Shown: positions 18,579 to 27,257 of the stretch, piece after piece
Numbering within the stretch: position 1 is the first letter of the stretch
How the letters are laid out: every line of letters begins with the position of its first letter
The notes under the pieces: generated by a model
Database searches by the model: none
What the model saw: only the letters and a program-made list of their open reading frames with translations
Told to the model about the DNA's origin: nothing
Program-made: the position numbers and the translations under genes
Assembly (NCBI RefSeq): GCF_002001005.1
Contig: NZ_MUNX01000059.1
Span: 118,484-182,483, forward strand
Source: Flavobacterium sp. A45
Lineage (GTDB): Bacteria > Bacteroidota > Bacteroidia > Flavobacteriales > Flavobacteriaceae
Reading direction: 5' to 3'
Length of the DNA: 64,000 bases

Positions 18579-19320
18579 CTCTCAATTCTTTTCCGGTTAA
18601 TGAAATAAAAACATCTTCCAGGTTTCTGGCATTTGCTGTAGCAGAAATTAAATCCTTTGGCGTTCCTTCGGCATAAATAATACCTCTATCAACAATAGCA
18701 ATATTGGTACAAAAATCCTGCGCCTCCGATAAATGATGTGAAGTATAAATAATGGTAGTCCCTTTTTTATTAAGTTCCTTAAGGTAGGCAATAATAACAT
18801 TTTTGGAATGCACATCGACACCTACGGTTGGTTCATCAAGGAAAAGAATTTTGGGATTATGTAGAATTCCGGCAATCAAATTCACACGTCGTTTCATACC
18901 TCCCGAAAAAGTCTCTATACGCTTGTCTGCAAATTTCAATAGCCCCAAAAAATCGAGGCTATCAATAACTTTTTCTTTAAGATCATTCCCTTTTAAACCG
19001 TACATGCTTCCAAAATACAGTAAATTTTCTCTAGCTGTTAAAGTTGGATACAAAGCGTATTCCTGTGGTACTACACCAATTATTTTTTTGATTTCATTTG
19101 CGTTTTTAGCATAAACCAAATTATCAATTGTAAATGAACCAGAAGTAGGTTTTATCAACCCGCAAAGAATCGAAATCAAAGTGGTTTTTCCAGCACCGTT
19201 TGGTCCAAGTAAACCGAAAATTTCACCTTCTTTTATATCCAAAGAAAAATCATCCAAAGAATACATTTCGGAATCTTTGTATATTTTGGACAGATTTGAT
19301 ATTTGGATAATGGATTTCAA
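18568..19320 (-). CDS. ABC transporter ATP-binding protein
   Basis: 250 residues with a full nucleotide-binding domain: Walker A GPNGAGKTT, Q-loop VVPQEYALY, signature FSGGMKRR, Walker B ILFLDEPTVGVD, switch His in YTSHH. It energises the permease encoded at 17289, whose gene it overlaps. The domain set is complete, and nothing suggests a function outside this transporter. Confidence 0.93.
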   Translation of the reverse strand: MKSIIQISNLSKIYKDSEMYSLDDFSLDIKEGEIFGLLGPNGAGKTTLISILCGLIKPTSGSFTIDNLVYAKNANEIKKIIGVVPQEYALYPTLTARENLLYFGSMYGLKGNDLKEKVIDSLDFLGLLKFADKRIETFSGGMKRRVNLIAGILHNPKILFLDEPTVGVDVHSKNVIIAYLKELNKKGTTIIYTSHHLSEAQDFCTNIAIVDRGIIYAEGTPKDLISATANARNLEDVFISLTGKELRDVI

Positions 19321-19335
19321 AATGGCAGTACTTTT

Positions 19336-20334
19336 TTAGCTTATTGCTTTTTTCAACTTCTTAAAAAACACTTCTTCTCTATCGGCAATAGCCAAAAGCT
19401 CATCCGAAAGTAAATTGTAAACATCCACTTTGGTACTTCTATTTTTATAAACACGGGAAGCTTCTACAGCAAAATCTCTCCATAAATCACCAATTTCGGT
19501 CATTTCCAATGATAAAGTTTGTAGTTCGTCATTTCCAAGTATAACAGCTGCTTCTTGCAAAAATGCTGCATATATAAATCGAAAACCACCTCCACCAGTA
19601 CCTATTTCTTCCTGCATTCTAACTATTTGAGCCAAATAATGATTGGCTTTCTTAGTTCCTTCTTTTACAGGCCATTTCTTAATCAGCTTGGCTACAAGTC
19701 GTATTCCCCGAACACCAATAATTGGTACTGGAGCCAACATATTACTACAGGTGTCTTTTATTCCCTTAATAATCGCTCCTTTCAAATCGACATGGACAGG
19801 AACCTGAATTGGGTAATAGATTTGTCCTCTTGGAGCAAAGGCACCTTTGGCAAAGCGCACTTTTCTCAACTCCTCATGCGTCAAGGTAGTCACGTGTTCC
19901 ATAATAGGATCGCTGATTAAATAATCAGTATCCGTTTTTCCATAAACCACCAAATTGTGGGCGTTAAAATGGAAACGGTATTCATCTGGAAAATACGTTA
20001 AATTGTACACTCCCACCTGTAATCCGGAAGGAATATTGTTTTTTAAATTTTCGTCCAATACTTTAATAGCATTAGCTTCGCTAGAAAATTTTTGTCTTTT
20101 TATTTTTAATCCCAAACGTTTGGCAACCTTATTAAAAATGGAACCAGGCATGGGTCTATAACTAATCGCAGGAGCATAATTCACTCTCAAAATAGGCAAA
20201 TAAACAAAGAAAAGTCCCGAACCAATCCCGAAAACCATAGGTTCACTAATGTTCAATCCGTTATGTTTTAACAAATTGGAAGCAACTCCATTCTCACAAT
20301 GGGCCGATTGGTGATGTGCAAAATTTGTTTCCAT
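19336..20334 (-). CDS. BtrH_N/DUF4872 acyltransferase-like protein
   Basis: 332 residues. The N-terminus HHQSAHCENGVASNLL resembles the BtrH N-terminal domain, a papain-like fold with a candidate catalytic Cys, which in butirosin biosynthesis moves an acyl chain from ACP onto an amino sugar. The remainder matches the accompanying DUF4872-type helical region. In this locus it may transfer the polyene or dialkylresorcinol-forming acyl unit from an ACP. Its ATG overlaps the stop of the small upstream gene (TAATG). The activity is inferred from family and context. Confidence 0.72.
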   Translation of the reverse strand: METNFAHHQSAHCENGVASNLLKHNGLNISEPMVFGIGSGLFFVYLPILRVNYAPAISYRPMPGSIFNKVAKRLGLKIKRQKFSSEANAIKVLDENLKNNIPSGLQVGVYNLTYFPDEYRFHFNAHNLVVYGKTDTDYLISDPIMEHVTTLTHEELRKVRFAKGAFAPRGQIYYPIQVPVHVDLKGAIIKGIKDTCSNMLAPVPIIGVRGIRLVAKLIKKWPVKEGTKKANHYLAQIVRMQEEIGTGGGGFRFIYAAFLQEAAVILGNDELQTLSLEMTEIGDLWRDFAVEASRVYKNRSTKVDVYNLLSDELLAIADREEVFFKKLKKAIS

Positions 20335-20723
20335 TAATTTGTTTTAAAATTTTTCAATTCTTCGATAGTAATATTGAATGAGTCCGCATATTTTTTCAGA
20401 GTAGAATCACTTAATCCTGCAAAAACTTTGGGTTTGAAATGTCTTTTTACACGCCATTGCCACATACCAACATAACTGGAAAGCACTCCAATATCCATTC
20501 TGCAGAATTCCATATAATAACAAATGGGACTCACTTCATTATTTTCTACCTGTGCTTTTGCAATTGCAATTCGCTCACTAATTTCTTCAATAGAGTTTGA
20601 TAACGCAATAGCTTTGGGCTCCCAACCTGTGCTCAATGTAGTAATATAATTTCCCTTTTCATCGGTAGCATAAACCAATTCGGTAAGTTTTCCTTTGTCC
20701 TGTGGTACTTCGTCTTTTTTCAT
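20334..20723 (-). CDS. Conserved hypothetical protein of flexirubin loci
   Basis: 129 residues, soluble, no signal peptide. The sequence contains YYMEFCRMDIGVLSSYVGMW, a Cys-Arg containing helix, and a C-terminal segment LKKYADSFNITIEELKNF that could be a small helical hairpin. I cannot assign a family with confidence. It overlaps the BtrH-like gene and follows a dehydratase by 9 nt, so a partner role for the BtrH-like protein is plausible. Confidence 0.65.
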   Translation of the reverse strand: MKKDEVPQDKGKLTELVYATDEKGNYITTLSTGWEPKAIALSNSIEEISERIAIAKAQVENNEVSPICYYMEFCRMDIGVLSSYVGMWQWRVKRHFKPKVFAGLSDSTLKKYADSFNITIEELKNFKTN

Positions 20724-20732
20724 ATTATATTA

Positions 20733-21203
20733 CTATGATTTATTTTCTTGAATAAATAATGTAATCTCACCTTCCAAGAGCAATTCATCGGCTCTAAAAG
20801 TTTGACATTTCATGGTACACAAACTATAGGATTCTGTAATAAATTTGGATACTAACAGAGCTTTTGTATAAATAACATTGCCAACTTGTGGCAAGGCATG
20901 AATTTTTAATGTTTTGATACCGCTAATAAAACCAACTACATTCACATCCTCCTTATCATTATAATTTTCATCAATAAAATAATCTTTGGCGACTACGGAT
21001 GAACAGGTTTGAGCCATATTTTCCACTAAGCCAGATTCTGTAAAAAAACCATTCTCTAGAAATATATTGTCTGTTTTAATTTCAAAAAAGGTTTCCACTT
21101 TTTCATCATCCATTTCCAAAATCAAATCCACCATCAGCATCGGAGCACGATGTGGCAGATATTTTTTTATATCAACTGGATTTGAGGTTTCTTTATTATT
21201 CAC
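20733..21203 (-). CDS. Hotdog dehydratase-like protein (ApeP-like)
   Basis: 156 residues with the FabZ-like opening KKYLPHRAPMLMVD and a long central helix with FTESGLVENMAQTCSS. The GHFPG loop of FabZ is replaced by FLENGFFTESG, so the catalytic geometry differs from that of the enzyme at 9361. Similar proteins in aryl-polyene loci act as dehydratase partners. It lies 11 nt after the neighbouring hotdog gene, with which it could form a heteromer. Confidence 0.75.
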   Translation of the reverse strand: MNNKETSNPVDIKKYLPHRAPMLMVDLILEMDDEKVETFFEIKTDNIFLENGFFTESGLVENMAQTCSSVVAKDYFIDENYNDKEDVNVVGFISGIKTLKIHALPQVGNVIYTKALLVSKFITESYSLCTMKCQTFRADELLLEGEITLFIQENKS

Positions 21204-21214
21204 GGTGTTCTAAG

Positions 21215-21649
21215 TTATTTAGCCAAAACTGTTTTCATCTGACCGGCAGCAATTACAATATCGTTCAATTTTGTAACCGCATCGACTAAAGTAATACCTG
21301 CAAATTCTTGAAGAATTGAAACCGTTGTTTGTATTTCGTCACCAAGCTTTGGGAGTTGTCGTATTTCAACATCTTTAATTGAACCGATATAACCAGTGGG
21401 TGCCGGCTCATTTTTTAAAAAAAATTGGTACCCGGTATGCAAAGCGATAGATTGTGCAATATGTTCAATCAAGCCCGATTCCACGAAATTTCCATCCTGA
21501 AAAAAAATAGAGTCTTTTTGTATTGTAAACCCAGAAACCAATGATGTTTCCGTATAATCATACATTTTGTCTACCATTACAAAAGGAAACTTTTGCGGCA
21601 ATAATTTTTCTACAAAATCTTTTTCGAATACTTTACTAGACTCACTCAC
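21215..21649 (-). CDS. Hotdog dehydratase-like protein (ApeI/ApeP-like)
   Basis: 144 residues, related to the next gene: LLPQKFPFVMVDKMYD, then FFQDGNFVESGLIEHIAQSI. The conserved ESGLIEHIAQ helix matches ESGLVENMAQ in the neighbour, suggesting duplication. It likely takes part in dehydration of ACP-bound hydroxyacyl intermediates. It begins 4 nt after darB ends, so darA, darB and the hotdog pair appear to be one transcription unit. Confidence 0.75.
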   Translation of the reverse strand: MSESSKVFEKDFVEKLLPQKFPFVMVDKMYDYTETSLVSGFTIQKDSIFFQDGNFVESGLIEHIAQSIALHTGYQFFLKNEPAPTGYIGSIKDVEIRQLPKLGDEIQTTVSILQEFAGITLVDAVTKLNDIVIAAGQMKTVLAK

Positions 21650-21653
21650 AGTC

Positions 21654-22787
21654 TTAACAAACTTTTAAATAGGCTAATGCATACGAAAATCTACCGCTTT
21701 CTGGAATAGCAAGTAATATTGTATCTCCTTTTTTCAAACGGCCTGAATTCATTAATTCCTCCACCATTAAAAAAGCGGAAGCAGCACCAACATTACCAAC
21801 ATCTTTCAAGTTTATAAACCATTTTTCTTTTGGTATGTCAATACCTATTTCTGTTAGTCTATTTAATAATCTGTCTTCAAAATAATAGGAAGAAATATGA
21901 GGCATCAAATAAGTAACCTCTTCTGGTTTAACATTATTTTTTTCTAATGCCATTTTTATACAATCAGCTCCCTTTACAATTATATTTACATCTAAAAGTT
22001 TAACATCTTGTTTTATTGAAAAAACAGATTGTTCTAACCATTCATCCGACTTATAATCACTCCAAGGTTTAATATCCCCATTTTCTAATTTATCTCCGCC
22101 AGCATACATGCAAGTTTCTAATTCGTGTGCAAAAGAATAAGCCTCCATCCACTCAATTTTTAATGGATTTTCTCCTTTTGGTTCATTTTCCAATAAAAAA
22201 GCAGATGCTCCATCAGACAACATAAAACGTAAAAAATCCTTTTTAAAAGCAAGTATAGGTTGCTCTTCGAGTGTTTTTAAATTCACAACCTCATATTCGA
22301 ATCTGTCTGCAAGCAACATGGACGAGAATCGCTCTGAACCTGTGCAAACTGCATTTTTAGAATTTCCGGATCGTACCGACAAAAAACCAAACTTTAGGGC
22401 ATTCATGCCGGCATTACAAACACCTGCAGACGAATTTAATTCTACTGATTTATTCTTAAAAAATCCATGAACCATTGAGGCATGAGAAGGCAATAAGTAA
22501 TCTGGTGATGAAGTTCCGCAAGACAAAACTTCCATGTCGTCTTTTGTGAATTCATCGTCAAATAAAGCCTCGATTGCCTTGAATGTCAATTCAGCATTGG
22601 TATGTGTAGCTTTTCCGTTTTTATCCAAGGCATAATAGCGGGAAGTAATCTTGTTATTTCTTAGAATCAAGCTTTTTACTTTTGATATGGTATTATTGAT
22701 CAAGCCCAAATAAGATTCCATTTCATCATTAGAAATTACTTTATTAGGCAAAAACTTACTTGTCTTTGTTATATAAACATCAAACAT
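21654..22787 (-). CDS. darB: DarB, KAS III-like cyclohexanedione-forming ketosynthase
   Basis: 377 residues of the FabH fold. The nucleophile is the Cys in NSSAGVCNAGMNAL; catalytic His and Asn appear in LMPHISSYYFEDRL and INLKDVGNVGAASAF. DarB joins two acyl units into a cyclohexanedione, the first step to the dialkylresorcinol half of flexirubin; DarA then aromatises it. The gene directly follows darA (10-nt gap), the classical order. The sequence and neighbourhood make this assignment strong. Confidence 0.9.
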   Translation of the reverse strand: MFDVYITKTSKFLPNKVISNDEMESYLGLINNTISKVKSLILRNNKITSRYYALDKNGKATHTNAELTFKAIEALFDDEFTKDDMEVLSCGTSSPDYLLPSHASMVHGFFKNKSVELNSSAGVCNAGMNALKFGFLSVRSGNSKNAVCTGSERFSSMLLADRFEYEVVNLKTLEEQPILAFKKDFLRFMLSDGASAFLLENEPKGENPLKIEWMEAYSFAHELETCMYAGGDKLENGDIKPWSDYKSDEWLEQSVFSIKQDVKLLDVNIIVKGADCIKMALEKNNVKPEEVTYLMPHISSYYFEDRLLNRLTEIGIDIPKEKWFINLKDVGNVGAASAFLMVEELMNSGRLKKGDTILLAIPESGRFSYALAYLKVC

Positions 22788-22797
22788 CTTTTTAATT

Positions 22798-23715
22798 TTA
22801 AATTACTATTCCTTTATAATACGATTTTTCTTTTTTTATTTTATTTATCATCAATGGATAAAAAATAAGGTAAAATATAAACACTATTGGCGAGATTACC
22901 CAAATTGCAACAAACAAATATACTTTGAAAACTTTCAGCCATGTTTTTCTTGATTCTCCTTTTCTAATGATAAAATTGGACCACATAGTAAAAATCTTGT
23001 TCCCTGTTCTATCCACAGTAATTAGAAATGGTTTCACTTTCACAGCATCAAGTTCAACTAATTTAGATTGCAAATTATCTAAATTATTGTCATTTAAACA
23101 CGAAAGAATAGCTTTTCCAAATATTGATGATTCTTTAATGTCTTTATCCGAAACTCCAGGCAATGGAAAAATTCCCAAATATTTTCTTTTAATTCCTGAA
23201 AGCATCCAGTCAAATATTGTAACAACGCTAATTAAATTTCCAGCTCGGTCAACTAAAGCAATATTTCCTTTGAGGTGGGCATTGTTATGCTTTAATAATT
23301 TTTTAATTTTTTCCTGAGCAATTATCCACATATTTCTGGATCCGCTGATGGTTATTACAGGAGTATTATTAAAAAGTGTTTTTGCTTCCGGACTTTTCAA
23401 AAAAGAATTTACAGGAATGGAAGGAGACAAATACCAAACCTGATAATTCAATAGAATTAAATCAAATTTTGTATTCAAAATTTCAGGAGAAATTGGTTTT
23501 AAAGGCGTTGGGATTTGCAAAAAAGATTCTGGAAAAGCATCAAAAAAAGCTTCACTATTCCAAGGAAAAGGAAATGGTTTTTCCAACTTAATTTCATGAA
23601 ATACAACATTAATTTCATCAGAATCCAAAAGGGGCTTTGCAATGTTTCTTGCAATGGTTTTCAATTGTCCGCTTTGGGAATAATAGACAACAAGGACATT
23701 TTTCATTTTTTGCAA
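22798..23715 (-). CDS. darA: DarA, dialkylresorcinol-forming aromatase
   Basis: 305 residues. An N-terminal flavodoxin-like FMN-binding loop (VVYYSQSGQLKTIARNI, residues 8-24) and the segment VWYLSPSIPVNSFL fit the DarA family, which aromatises the DarB product. A hydrophobic C-terminal stretch (about 265-290, VYLFVAIWVISPIVFIFYLI) should anchor it to the membrane. First gene after a 282-nt gap and a hairpin, so it may have its own promoter. MKN at residue 4 is an alternative start. Confidence 0.9.
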   Translation of the reverse strand: MQKMKNVLVVYYSQSGQLKTIARNIAKPLLDSDEINVVFHEIKLEKPFPFPWNSEAFFDAFPESFLQIPTPLKPISPEILNTKFDLILLNYQVWYLSPSIPVNSFLKSPEAKTLFNNTPVITISGSRNMWIIAQEKIKKLLKHNNAHLKGNIALVDRAGNLISVVTIFDWMLSGIKRKYLGIFPLPGVSDKDIKESSIFGKAILSCLNDNNLDNLQSKLVELDAVKVKPFLITVDRTGNKIFTMWSNFIIRKGESRKTWLKVFKVYLFVAIWVISPIVFIFYLIFYPLMINKIKKEKSYYKGIVI

Positions 23716-23970
23716 TTTATGAAAGCGAATCTAAATAAAAAATATAATTTATCCTAATGGTCGTTTATTTGTTTAAAACGAAATACTGCCTTGCAATTAG
23801 GCAAACTATTCCAGTCAAAAACCAAACCTTTAATAATAAGAATGTTAGGTTCGGATTTTCAAAAAATAAAAAAATAATTGAAATTCATTTTTCTTAGTCA
23901 ATTCGCTGTTAAAGAGCAAAACTCATTACTACAAAAACATTTTGCCTTTGAAACTAAGAAGTATGAGGTA

Positions 23971-24003
23971 AAAATAGAATAACAGTTTAAATAATTGTTA
24001 TTC
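23971..24003 (-). terminator. Candidate attenuator/terminator after the acyltransferase gene
   Basis: GAATAACA (23977-23984) and TGTTATTC (23996-24003) form an 8-bp stem overlapping the acyltransferase stop codon. On the minus strand it is followed by TATTTTTACC, a weak T-tract. It could reduce read-through into darA and separate two transcription units. The rest of 23716-23970 shows no ORF and no exact TAnnTTTG box. Confidence 0.45.
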
Positions 24004-24882
24004 TTTGTGGATTTGATTCCAAAAATCAAAGTAGTTAAACCATTGCAAAGGGTATTTTCTTACCATCGTTTCCACGCTTTGGGCATATTCTTTCAATAAT
24101 CCTTTTTCGTCACGATACTTTACAGTAGCTTCTCTGGTATAAAGGTGGTAATGCAAATTGGGTTCTTTCATTACATAAACAAAAACCACCGGAACTTTTA
24201 AACGAGAGGATATAAGAAATGGTCCAGCCGGAAAAAGAGCATCTTCCCCTAATAATTCTTCGCTTAACGATTTTACTCCTTCAAAATACCTGTCTCCAGT
24301 GAAACAAACCAATTCATTTCTGGCTAGAGCCGAATTAATCTCAAAAATGTGTGACAAATCATCACCAATCAATATGAAATTTATTGTTGGTTTTTGGGTA
24401 ATACTTTCTAGATATTTTTTTATGGCAGAATGTTCTAAATCGGTAGTAACAAGGTTTATTTGAAAATTGACATCAACCTCACTAAAAAAATGTTCTGCAA
24501 TTTCAAAATTTCCAATATGTGCACTAATGAGTACTCCTCCTCTTTTTTCTTTCAAAAGTTTGATAATAATTTCACCGCCGTCATGTTCATAGGTAAACTT
24601 ATTTTTCAATCCGGCACCAATTGCAATTTTATCAATAATAGTCTGCCCAAAAGTATAATAACTATTGAAAACCATTCTTTTGGATTTCAAATAGGAATAC
24701 CCCAATCTTTTTCTAAAATAATAAAAGATTGAGGTATTGCTTTTTTTTAGGAAAATAAAATAATAAGTTGCTACAAAATAAAGGATAAGATAAGCTGATT
24801 TAATTCCTACTTTTTTAATAAAAAAAACAAAAATTTTGTATCCTAGAACAGTCCCTTTAGATTTTCCATCCCATTGACTCAT
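23998..24882 (-). CDS. LpxL/HtrB-family acyltransferase
   Basis: 294 residues of the lipid A late acyltransferase family. A hydrophobic N-terminal helix (residues 20-48) precedes HIGNFEIAEHFF, which carries the family H-x4-E catalytic pair, and GDRYFEG further on. In aryl-polyene and flexirubin loci such enzymes are believed to attach the polyene to an acceptor lipid or join it to the dialkylresorcinol; here that is inference. It follows the ACP gene by 53 nt. Confidence 0.85.
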   Translation of the reverse strand: MSQWDGKSKGTVLGYKIFVFFIKKVGIKSAYLILYFVATYYFIFLKKSNTSIFYYFRKRLGYSYLKSKRMVFNSYYTFGQTIIDKIAIGAGLKNKFTYEHDGGEIIIKLLKEKRGGVLISAHIGNFEIAEHFFSEVDVNFQINLVTTDLEHSAIKKYLESITQKPTINFILIGDDLSHIFEINSALARNELVCFTGDRYFEGVKSLSEELLGEDALFPAGPFLISSRLKVPVVFVYVMKEPNLHYHLYTREATVKYRDEKGLLKEYAQSVETMVRKYPLQWFNYFDFWNQIHKE

Positions 24883-24935
24883 TTTAAATTGTAGATTTTA
24901 GATTTTAGAATGCTTGTGACATCTAAAAATATAAA

Positions 24936-25187
24936 TTATGCTTTTGCTTTTAATTTATTTTCAATTAGATCATAAAAATCTTGGAATGTATCTATTCCTA
25001 CAAAATCTGCTTCAACTAATTTTACACCAAAGTTTGATTCAATAGAAACAACTAAATCTACATAGTCTAAACTATCCAATCCCAAAGTGATTTTTAAATT
25101 TGCATCTGACTGAATATCATCACCATCTACCTCAAACTCATCAATTAAAAAATCATTAATCTTCTCTATGATTGCTTCTTTATTCAT
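24936..25187 (-). CDS. Acyl carrier protein
   Basis: 83 residues with the phosphopantetheine motif LGLDSLDYVDL. Acidic and helical throughout, of usual carrier length. Its first 8 nt overlap the stop of the ketosynthase gene, so the two proteins are co-translated and probably work together. This is the second carrier of the locus; the other is at 14858. Confidence 0.92.
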   Translation of the reverse strand: MNKEAIIEKINDFLIDEFEVDGDDIQSDANLKITLGLDSLDYVDLVVSIESNFGVKLVEADFVGIDTFQDFYDLIENKLKAKA

Positions 25188-26415
25188 TCTTTTTTTTATA
25201 CTTTTTAACTACTAATGCTGAATTCGTCCCTCCAAAACCGAAGGAATTCGACAAAAATATGTCAAATTTTTTATTTAAAGTGGTTTTAACCAAATTTAAT
25301 TTTGCTGCATCTGCATCTGGTGTTTCCAAATTAATGTTTGGCGCGATGAAATCATTTTGCATCATTAATACCGAATAAATGACCTCGCTGGCACCAGCCA
25401 TCCAGCATTCATGCCCAGTCATTGACTTTGTCGAACTCACATAGGGATTGCTTTCACCAAAGATTTTAAAAATCGCTTTTGCTTCATTATCATCTCCTAC
25501 GGGTGTAGATGTAGCATGGGCATTTATGTAATCTACATCACTTGCCTTTATTCCTGCTTCATCTAGCGCTCTTTGCATGGCTGTAGATGGGCCTTCCACA
25601 TTTGGAGTGGAAATATGACCGCCATTCGACGAGAATCCGTAACCCACTACTTCTGCCAGAATAGGAGCACCTCTTTTGATAGCTGATTCATACGATTCTA
25701 AAACCAATGTAGCTCCACCACCACTAGGAATTAAACCATCTCGATTGATATCAAAAGGTCTTGAGGCTTTCGTTGGTTCGTCTTCCCTAGGGGAAAAAAC
25801 GCCCAAACCATCAAAACTACACATGGCATATTTGTTAATTTCCTGTGCACCACCACAAATGATTACATCCTGAAAACCGCTTTTAATTAAAAAATAGGCC
25901 AATCCAATAGAATGAGAACCGCTTGCACAGGCTGCACTTACTGTTAAATTAATCCCTCTCATTTTAAAAATAGTCGATAAATTCATCGTTACCGTTGAAT
26001 TCATGGATTTGAAAATAGCTCCAGAACCAATTAATGCAGAATCTTTTTTATCTCTGATAATATCAGTCGCTTCGATAACAGATTTCGAAGCACTATCATT
26101 GCCATACATAATCCCAACTTCATTTTCATCAAAGAAAGTATCATCAATATTGGCATTTTTTAAAGCCTCAACCGTTGCCATGTAAGCATACTCCGTTTCT
26201 TCTCCAAGACTTATTCTTTGCCTTCTGGTAAGCAAATTTTTTAAATCTGGTCTAGGAACCATCCCAGTCAAGGCTGATTGAAAACCAAAATCTTTACGTT
26301 CCTGATCAAATGAAATACCGGATTTCCCTTGATATAATGAATCTTTTACCTCGTCTAACGATGTTCCGATACAGGAATAAATTCCCATTCCCGTGATGAC
26401 AACTCTTTTATTCAT
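25180..26415 (-). CDS. Beta-ketoacyl-ACP synthase (active, FabB/F-type)
   Basis: 411 residues. The catalytic Cys is about residue 163 in TVSAACASGSHSIG; the His motifs are NAHATSTPVGDDNEA and KSMTGHECWMAGASE. It is the third active ketosynthase of the locus and is encoded directly after FabG and before an ACP, forming a minimal elongation set (ketoreductase, ketosynthase, carrier). FabB-like enzymes of aryl-polyene loci are thought to handle chain initiation or elongation. Confidence 0.92.
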   Translation of the reverse strand: MNKRVVITGMGIYSCIGTSLDEVKDSLYQGKSGISFDQERKDFGFQSALTGMVPRPDLKNLLTRRQRISLGEETEYAYMATVEALKNANIDDTFFDENEVGIMYGNDSASKSVIEATDIIRDKKDSALIGSGAIFKSMNSTVTMNLSTIFKMRGINLTVSAACASGSHSIGLAYFLIKSGFQDVIICGGAQEINKYAMCSFDGLGVFSPREDEPTKASRPFDINRDGLIPSGGGATLVLESYESAIKRGAPILAEVVGYGFSSNGGHISTPNVEGPSTAMQRALDEAGIKASDVDYINAHATSTPVGDDNEAKAIFKIFGESNPYVSSTKSMTGHECWMAGASEVIYSVLMMQNDFIAPNINLETPDADAAKLNLVKTTLNKKFDIFLSNSFGFGGTNSALVVKKYKKKNE

Positions 26416-26431
26416 TTTCTTACAATATTAT

Positions 26432-27163
26432 TTATGAATAAATTCCACCATTTATATTGATGACCTCACCTGTAATATAACTTGATTTCTTGGAAACTAA
26501 AAAGCTAACTAAATCCGCAACTTCTTCGGCTTCGCCAAAACGATTCACTGGAATCATTTTAACTAATTCTTTTTCATCAAGATGACTGGTCATATTTGTT
26601 CGTATAAAACCTGGAGCGACAGCATTGACAGTGATATTTCTTTTGGCAACTTCTTGTGCCAAAGCCTTAGTTGCTCCTACCAACGCACCTTTTGCAGCTG
26701 AATAATTAGTCTGCCCTGCAGTTCCTTTTACACCCGAAAGCGAAACGATATTCACAATTCGGCCATATTTATTTCGTAACATTTTTTGCATAAAAAAGTT
26801 AGTCACATTAAAAAAACCATTCAAACTGGTATTGATAACACTTGACCAATCCTCAAAACTCATCCACATGAATAAACCATCTTTGGTAATTCCTGCGTTA
26901 TTTATAATTGCTTCCACAATTGCATCAGGATTTGCCTCTTGCCATTCAGTCAATACTGATTTTACCTCATCAAAATTGGCAACGTCAAATTTTAGAATTT
27001 CTCCTGTAGCCCCATTTGCAATTACTTTTTCTAATGTCTTTTCGGCTTCTTCTTTATTGGAATAATAATTAATCAAAATATGATAATTGCTGTCTTGTGA
27101 TAGTTTTTCACAAATAGCGTTACCAATTCCTCTAGAACCTCCTGTTACCAATGCACATTTCAT
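26432..27163 (-). CDS. 3-oxoacyl-ACP reductase (FabG-like SDR)
   Basis: 243 residues of the short-chain dehydrogenase family: NADP motif TGGSRGIG, NNAG, catalytic Ser in IVSLSGVKG, YSAAKGA (Tyr and Lys), and VAPGFIRTNM. It reduces the beta-keto group in each polyene cycle. It lies 16 nt before the ketosynthase and 94 nt after the ammonia-lyase gene. Confidence 0.93.
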   Translation of the reverse strand: MKCALVTGGSRGIGNAICEKLSQDSNYHILINYYSNKEEAEKTLEKVIANGATGEILKFDVANFDEVKSVLTEWQEANPDAIVEAIINNAGITKDGLFMWMSFEDWSSVINTSLNGFFNVTNFFMQKMLRNKYGRIVNIVSLSGVKGTAGQTNYSAAKGALVGATKALAQEVAKRNITVNAVAPGFIRTNMTSHLDEKELVKMIPVNRFGEAEEVADLVSFLVSKKSSYITGEVININGGIYS

Positions 27164-27257
27164 ACTTAAAATTTAGATTGCTTCGCCAGTTCGCCTTTTG
27201 GGCTCGTGTGAAGATTTTAGATTTAAACTTTTAAACCCTTAAACTTTCAAACTCTTT
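27164..27257. repeat. Short spacer with a flavobacterial repeat motif
   Basis: The spacer contains GCTTCGCCAGTTCGCC and GCTCGTGTGA, the reverse complement of the CACGAGC...GGCGAAGC motif in 13424-13596, followed by TTTAAACTTTTAAACCCTTAAAC, a TTTAAA-rich motif also found at 55299-55462. It is short and shows no gene or promoter. Confidence 0.45.
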
